Below, piece after piece: positions 59,071 to 64,000 of a DNA stretch of 64,000 bases. Location of the stretch: the NCBI GenBank assembly GCA_950295325.1, contig OX485806.1, positions 14,384,001 through 14,448,000 on the forward strand, in the 5' to 3' direction. The notes below the pieces were generated by a model. It was not told the DNA's origin and did no database searches. It saw only the letters and a list, made by a program, of their open reading frames with translations. The first letter of the stretch is position 1. Every line of letters starts with the position of its first letter. This DNA is from Polytrichum commune. Lineage: Eukaryota; Streptophyta; Polytrichopsida; Polytrichales; Polytrichaceae. The position numbers and the translations under genes are program-made.

Positions 59071-59508
59071 TCAACGATTGCATTGCACTCGCCTTCCACC
59101 ACCAAGATTTGTGTCATTTGACGCGTCCAACCACAGGACACGAAGATCATCCTCTTTGTCCATAGCCAACATATCCAAGCAGGCGTTCCAAAAACAAGCT
59201 CTCATCCAGGACGAAGCCGAGGCCTGCATGGCCTTAAACCCATTGCATGTCCTCATAACTTCCAGATCGGAAACTAGCAAGTACAATCGCTTGTCCTCGT
59301 AATCGTCCATCATGGCAGGAATTTCCAGATCGGAAACTAGCAAGTACAATCGCTTGTCCTCGTAATCGTCCATCATGGCAGGAATTTCCAGATCTGAAAC
59401 TAAACCATGTCTGTCCTGTAGATCTTCCGTGGCCTCCTCTATGACAAAATCAAATCCTTATTTGAAAGAGACACATTTCCATCCCAGATCCACAATGTCC
59501 ACCTCCAT
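59071..59508 (-). pseudogene. Unrecognised gene fragment with duplicated segments
   Basis: From ATG 59508 on the minus strand: MEVDIVDLGWKCVSFK, a TAA, GFDFVIEEATEDLQD, then MMDDYEDKRLYLLVSDLEIP twice, then VMRTCNGFKAMQASASSWMR and a Trp/Leu-rich stretch. The twice-read part is a 63-bp tandem repeat, exactly 21 codons. The start of the frame is present again in the tandem copy at about 59660-59778, where the stop codon is GAA. The 5' flank has TTTAGGGTTTGGAAG, a telo-box-like word, and is also part of the inverted arm at about 58400-58465. I recognise no family. Confidence 0.45.
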
Positions 59509-59925
59509 GGCGATCGACTAGGACAACGTCGATCAAAGTTACAACTCTTCCAAACCCTAAATTAGCAATGCAACAGCCTTTCCCCAACTTCCTCACTCGC
59601 TCCAAAGCTGTCCAGTGGCGTGAGCAAGGAAGAATGACAAAAGAATGACGGAAGAATTTCCAGATCTGAAACTAAACCATGTCCGTCCTGTAGATCTTCC
59701 GTGGCCTCCTCTATGACAAAATCAAATCCTTCTTTGAAAGAGACACATTTCCATCCCATATCCACAATGTCCACCTCCATGGCGATCGACTAGGACAACG
59801 TCGATCAAAGTTACAACTCTTCCAAACCCTAAAGTAGCAATGCAACAGCCTTTCCCCAATTTCCTCACTCGCTCCGGAGCTGTCTAGTGGCGTGAACAAG
59901 GAAGAATGATGGAGCTCGGGTTCAG
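59261..59925. repeat. Nested tandem duplications, 63 bp and ~272 bp
   Basis: TCCAGATC(G/T)G starts at 59261, 59324 and 59387, exactly 63 bp apart. GAATTTCCAGATCTGAAAC at 59382 recurs at 59654, giving a ~272-bp direct duplication. Confidence 0.85.
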
Positions 59926-60721
59926 TGTGGGGTAGTGGTGGAGACGGATATGACGGATGAACGGCCGGATGGACAGATGGACAGACGGGTGGATAGCTGG
60001 ACAAACGCGTGAACAACTGGACAGGCGGAAGGCCGCGTCGGGCAGGATGGAGGACACGGGCAGGAAGGCCAAGTCGGGCAGGTAAGACGGGTCGGGTCGG
60101 GACGGGAGGACAGGAACGGGCTGCCCGAGCATGAGCACTGCCCGCGGGATGCGTCCTACAAACGCTCGTAGCACTAAAATACGGAGATCCGTAGATGCCA
60201 CCTCATATTCCAAATGTCCAACAAATGAGAGACATTCAATATGTAAGATAAGCATGTTTAATTTGATTACTTATCTTAATTGAATCCTATATTCGAGTGG
60301 TGGGTTTTTAGGTGTAGATCCCATAACGAGCATTATAGAAAACGGTTTTCATGTTCAAAATATTAAAACAATTTTAGACCCAATAGTCAAATTACTTGAA
60401 GAGGTTTATGTGACTTTCTTATTATTCATTGTCATTAAACTTTAATAACTCACAACAACTAAGTTGAGGTTAGTTCCAAAAATATATGGGATTGATCTTG
60501 GCTTCTTCGTATGCATTTGTGGTCACAATTAAATTTTAATGTACCAACAACGAGGATCGCTCTACAAGCATTGGCCTCCAAGCCTGACACCATTTGCCAT
60601 GGAAGATGCCACCTCAAGTTCCAACTGTGCTGCGAAAGAGACCCACTCACTTGCGATGGCATTCATGTCACTGCCATCTCTCATGCAACAAGCCACCTCA
60701 TATTTTATGTGTTCCAACATA

Positions 60722-60907
60722 TCCCAATGATGAGGTTGTGGGTTCTATTCCCCATGCTAGCGTGGTGCTCACCACCTTAGTCCACCCCACTATGGTGGGG
60801 GGTCCTTGGACCTTGTTGTATGGGTACCTCAAAGCCCTTTGGGGGGATTCCATGTCCGGTATCCTCAAGGCACTAGTGGCTAGCTAGGAAAAAAGAAAAA
60901 GAAAAAG
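60722..60907 (+). mobile_element. Possible tRNA-related SINE
   Basis: GTGGGTTCTATTCCCC at about 60738 resembles the B box of a Pol III promoter (GGTTCRANNCC). The segment ends in an A-rich tail built of AAAAAG units (60889-60907). No convincing A box is seen, so this is tentative. It could instead be part of the LINE tail that follows. Confidence 0.35.
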
Positions 60908-61084
60908 TAACACCCGTACATTGTACCGGCGTGAATACGAGCCCGTTGTCCGAATGCTAAACACGGCGAGCCGTGTTGTAGCGTGGGGAGTTATGCCTCC
61001 GTTGGGAGGTGGGCTCTTTTAGAAAAAGAAAGAAAAGGTAAGTATAGTGTAAGAAATATAATGTAAGAAGTGGGGGGTAAATTT

Positions 61085-62517
61085 TTAGGGGGGTGCGGTG
61101 TTTTGTTTGTTATCAAGTTTTCTTTTATTTAATACAAGGTATGTGAGATAATTAATGGCGTTTTGATGTATGTTTTTCATGAGGATTTTGATAGTGGGTT
61201 TTGGGATTTTGAGGTCTTCTAATTTTTTGATGGATTGTTCGTGTATGGCGCCTCTACTCATGCTGTGAGGGTTATGAGAGGGTTTGTTTTCCATCCTTTA
61301 CTTTGTATGGCGTTGATTAATGGGTCGTATTTGGCATGCTTTTGTGTTATGGCTTGTTATGGGAATCTGTCATGGCAGTACGTGAATTCAATGAATTGGA
61401 TTGTTCGTGTGTGTGAAGGTAGCATGGGTGTTGGGGTGTGGTTAGGGGCTTCTATGATACATAAGATGTCGGGTCTTAGTCTAGCGTGACACTGACATCT
61501 GGTTTGGGGGCATAGGCATTCAATGAGCCATTCGGGGATTGTTTGTTCTTGGGTGTTATTGTTGGTATTACCTGCATTTGTTAGTGTGTAGTATCTGGTG
61601 TGTTTGTTGGTGTGTAGTATCTGGAGTGTTTGGGTGATGAGATGTACTGCCTTGTTGTGTTGTGCTATTCTTAGGCCCTTCAAGTATGGGTGTTTGCACA
61701 TTGATAGTAAGTGTGGCCATGTGTCTCTTTCGTTTTTGCGGCACAGTGTACAGTTTGGATTTTGAAATTTGAGAGGCCAAAATTTGTTTTTTCTATGGTT
61801 ACCCATGTATTGGGCATATCGGAATTTTAGAGTTTGGGTGATTTGGGCGTCCGTTATTTTATTGTTTTTCCAAAAGTGGTTGGAGAGTTTGTGGTTTATT
61901 TGGTCGTTGGAGAGCCATTTATCTACATATGGGTGTTTATATTGGGCCATCCTGATTTCTTGTTTTTCGTGTGTTTTTGTGATGAATGTGTGCAAGTTTC
62001 GAATTGCCCCATTGCGTGTTGTTGTGGGACAACTTTTTAGCCAATAGGGTGTAGCGTGTGCGAGGTGTATATGGGGTGTGGGAGTGGGTTTTTCTTTATT
62101 TGTTCCTTCGTTGGCTAGTGTGTCGGCTATTTCATTGCCTTTGATGCCCGTGTGGACCCGTACTTTATGTATATGTACTAAGTGTGGTGTTAAGTAAATT
62201 TGGTGTATTATGGCGGCTATGAGGATTTTGTCTGGGTGGTGATGTTGTGAGGTTGGGTGTTGTATATGATTATTGAGTAGATATATGCTATTAAGGCTAT
62301 CTGTAAAGATGTGTGTTTCGATTTGTGTGACTTTAATGGTTTTGATTGCTATGAGTATAGCATTTAATTATGCTCTGAGTATGTTTTGATATTCTGGTAG
62401 TCGTTATGATATGCGGATGTTTGTGTTGGGGCTATATACTCCTGAACATGTGATGTCACCTTCTATTTGACCTTCGGAGTTCTTAGTTGGGGGGATGAAT
62501 GAGCCATCTGTGTACAT
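61085..62517 (-). pseudogene. LINE RNase H, zinc cluster and restriction-like endonuclease region
   Basis: Sense order: MYTDGSFIPP, RA*LNAILIAIK, HIFTDSLNSIYLLNN and HTGIKGNEIADTLAN give an RNase H fold with D, (E), D, D. The glutamate codon is TAA. Then CTLCRKNERDTWPHLLSMC (CCHC spacing) and CLCPQTRCQC are cysteine-rich, and RLRPDILCII plus IQFIEFTYCHD resemble the PD-(D/E)xK pattern of REL endonucleases. After TAA near 61357 and a frameshift the tail reads HEQSIKKLEDLKIPK and NAINYLTYLVLNKRK to 61085. RNase H copies DNA/RNA hybrids during retrotransposition; the endonuclease reading is inference. Confidence 0.65.
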
Positions 62518-62625
62518 GCATTGTTGTGGGTGGAATTTGGGGGGGTGTTGGCGGTCGTATTTAGTTGGGAGGTTTGATTGGGGGATTGTAGGTGGTGGGG
62601 GGGTGTTTTTTATGGGGGCATTTTT

Positions 62626-63816
62626 TCATGTGTTTGAGAATTTAATGTGGTAATTTGGCATTGTGGGTTTGATGGGGAATGTGTCTATGGGTGTGTTGAT
62701 GGTATGCTCTAGTACTTGTGCGAGTTCTTGTGGGGTTTTTAGGCTTGGTGTGAGGTTGGCGTGGTTATGTATACATAGTATTGTTGTGAGTGAGGGTTCT
62801 ATGTATTGGTAATATTGTGGCCATTCTGGCGTAGGGTTGTATAATATGGTGTGCGGAGGGATGGTTGCAAGGGTGTGTATGTCGCCACTTGTGGTAAGTG
62901 GGATTTGTTGTGTGGTCCAGTCGTTATGATTGATTATGAGTATGGTGATGGTGTTTGAGTCTTCTTTGGCCGCCATTCTAGCCCAGTGGATGGCTTCGAT
63001 GTTTGTATTGTGGTTTGTGGGGTAGGCTAGACCGATGCCTTTCCATCTAGAAGTTTGTGCGTGTCCTATGGAGCCAAATATTATGTCGCGGTTATGGGGT
63101 GAGTGATATTGTGTGAGTTGTGTGGGGCATGTGAGTGGGGATGAATAGTAGAAGTGCGTGATTTTGAGGGAATCTATTAATGTTCTGATAATTGTCGGAT
63201 GTATTGTATGGTGCATATTTTGGGGTTGTATGATTTTTGGTTTTCTTTTGGGGAGTATGGTTATGTATCTTTGTATTAGCCAGAGTATTTCAGTTTCAAA
63301 GTTTTGGGATGGGGGTGGGAGGGCTTTTGTATCTTGTGAGAAGTGGTGGTAGGAGAATTGGTTCCATAGCCATTGTAGCCTTTTTGTAGTGATGATGGCC
63401 ATGTAGTTTCCTTTTTGGTCATATATATTGGCTTCGGAGTTTTGTAGTTGGATGGTTGGTTGGTTTACTTGGATGTCTTTATCCGGGTTGCATTCTTGTA
63501 TGGATAGTTTTAGGTTGGTGATGTGAAGAAGGGGATGTATGAATTTGTTGTCTTTTGATTGTATGTGATTGAGGCAGTTAGCGTATGTTTGGGTGGCTAA
63601 AAGTTCGGCTTGCTTTGTGTGATGTTGTGTGATACATAGTATGTTATGTTCTAGAAGTATGTTATCCGAGTGTAGTAGTTCTACCTCACTTCTCCATTGT
63701 TGTATGATGCCTTGTGGGGCTTGCCATTGACAAAGGTAGCTCTTCCTTATTGCGTGTGCACCCCATTTGTCTTTTTTGGTGGAGGTATTTTCTTTTATTA
63801 TTGTTTGGATTGCTTG
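62626..63816 (-). CDS. LINE ORF segment with domain of unknown function
   Basis: Open for about 396 codons, in the same frame as RNase H downstream (which begins QQCMYTDGS). Recognisable blocks are KRLQWLWNQFSYHHF, RDIIFGSIGHAQTSRWKGIG, NIEAIHWARMAAKED, TITILIINHNDWTTQQ and PHTILYNPTPEWPQYY. The arrangement of Trp, Ala/Pro and hydrophobic strands is faintly like PCIF1-type methyltransferase cores, but no cofactor motif is clear. I do not assign a function. It sits where the region between RT and RNase H is expected. Confidence 0.5.
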   Translation of the reverse strand, partial: QAIQTIIKENTSTKKDKWGAHAIRKSYLCQWQAPQGIIQQWRSEVELLHSDNILLEHNILCITQHHTKQAELLATQTYANCLNHIQSKDNKFIHPLLHITNLKLSIQECNPDKDIQVNQPTIQLQNSEANIYDQKGNYMAIITTKRLQWLWNQFSYHHFSQDTKALPPPSQNFETEILWLIQRYITILPKRKPKIIQPQNMHHTIHPTIIRTLIDSLKITHFYYSSPLTCPTQLTQYHSPHNRDIIFGSIGHAQTSRWKGIGLAYPTNHNTNIEAIHWARMAAKEDSNTITILIINHNDWTTQQIPLTTSGDIHTLATIPPHTILYNPTPEWPQYYQYIEPSLTTILCIHNHANLTPSLKTPQELAQVLEHTINTPIDTFPIKPTMPNYHIKFSNT

Positions 63817-64000
63817 TCATAGGGGGGGATGTTTACCATGATCTCGTTTGTGGTGGTGTGTGTGTTGTATTGGGTTTGTAGAGTTTGTGGGTGAGGTGGG
63901 GAATATTGTTGTTGCTTGTTGGAGTGTCTCTTTGATGGTTTTAGGTATGTGTTTGTACGCTTCGCGGAACAATGACTGTCTGTTCCCACATGTGGATTGA

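Larger units (their letters stand above)
58037..60200. mobile_element. Large inverted repeat (foldback-like) with captured sequence
   Basis: 58037-58485 is matched in reverse by about 59745-60195. Shared words are GCATCTACGGATCTCC, ACGAGCGTTTGTAGGACGCA, a C-rich block with repeated CCCGTCC/CATCCGTC words, GTTCACGCCACTAGACAGCT and TTTAGGGTTTGGAAGAGTTA. Arms are about 450 bp and similar enough to be recent. The spacer of about 1.2 kb carries coding-like DNA. Superfamily not determined. Confidence 0.75.
60908..64000 (-). mobile_element. LINE-like retrotransposon, 3' half, runs off the window
   Basis: Minus-strand coding DNA with an upstream domain of unknown kind, RNase H, a cysteine cluster and a nuclease-like end, then a 3' UTR to about 60908. 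The reverse transcriptase should lie beyond 64000. The sense strand is strikingly poor in G and rich in A and C. Several stops (TGA at 63817-63819 and about 62626, two TAA in RNase H, TAA at about 61357) show decay. Confidence 0.7.

Noticed and set aside
1-64000. Transfer RNA or ribosomal RNA genes
   Set aside because: I saw no cloverleaf with A and B boxes in proper spacing; the B-box-like word at about 60738 lacks an A box. No rRNA-like stretch was noticed.

Overview
The window is nuclear DNA from a land plant, most likely a non-seed plant (bryophyte or lycophyte grade). I infer this from intron-rich housekeeping genes with plant-type homologues, telo-box motifs upstream of some of them, AT-rich intergenic DNA, and a Ty3/gypsy element carrying a cytosine methyltransferase, a type I know mainly from streptophyte algae and early land plants. 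Species cannot be named from the sequence. Exon borders were drawn by eye from GT/AG sites, reading frame and family conservation.

Left half (1-31 kb): four ordinary genes separated by repeat-rich spacers. They are a plastid DWARF27-family carotenoid isomerase-like gene (2957-5206, minus, 6 exons), an F-box/WD40 gene of the FBX2 type (10811-12544, minus, one exon), eIF6 (19485-21812, plus, 7 exons, 245 residues) and a mitochondrial ISCA1-type iron-sulfur assembly gene (28013-30058, minus, 3 exons). The spacers hold at least three hAT-type MITEs with 8-bp target duplications, a CACTA-ended foldback, other foldbacks, and degenerate tandem arrays.

Middle (33.5-54 kb): a nest of mobile elements. 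The outer one is a decayed PIF/Harbinger element with a HARBI1-like transposase (itself broken by a CACTA-type insertion) and a Myb/trihelix ORF. That trihelix ORF is split, its C-terminal half near 36.2 kb and its N-terminal half near 53.3 kb, by a Ty3/gypsy element. The gypsy element reads gag, aspartic protease, C5-cytosine DNA methyltransferase, reverse transcriptase, RNase H, integrase, PHD finger. Its integrase/PHD junction is in turn interrupted by a 7.05-kb Mutator-like element (45460-52510) with a 9-bp target duplication, whose removal restores the frame. That inner element carries a second, unrelated methyltransferase-like gene of the permuted N6/N4 type, a SWIM zinc-finger gene, heptamer arrays in its terminal inverted repeats, and a family of covarying palindromes with a CGGnnCCG core. 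Two DNA-modification enzymes and two chromatin or DNA-binding modules are thus stacked in one nest, although all copies here look decayed.

Right part (54-64 kb): a 3x214-bp tandem array, an array of small hairpins with covarying stems (57.5-57.9 kb), a large inverted repeat with captured coding sequence (58.0-60.2 kb), a possible SINE, and the 3' half of a LINE-like element on the minus strand (61.1-64 kb, running off the window). The LINE has an RNase H domain, a cysteine cluster, a restriction-endonuclease-like C-terminus and an upstream domain I cannot place.
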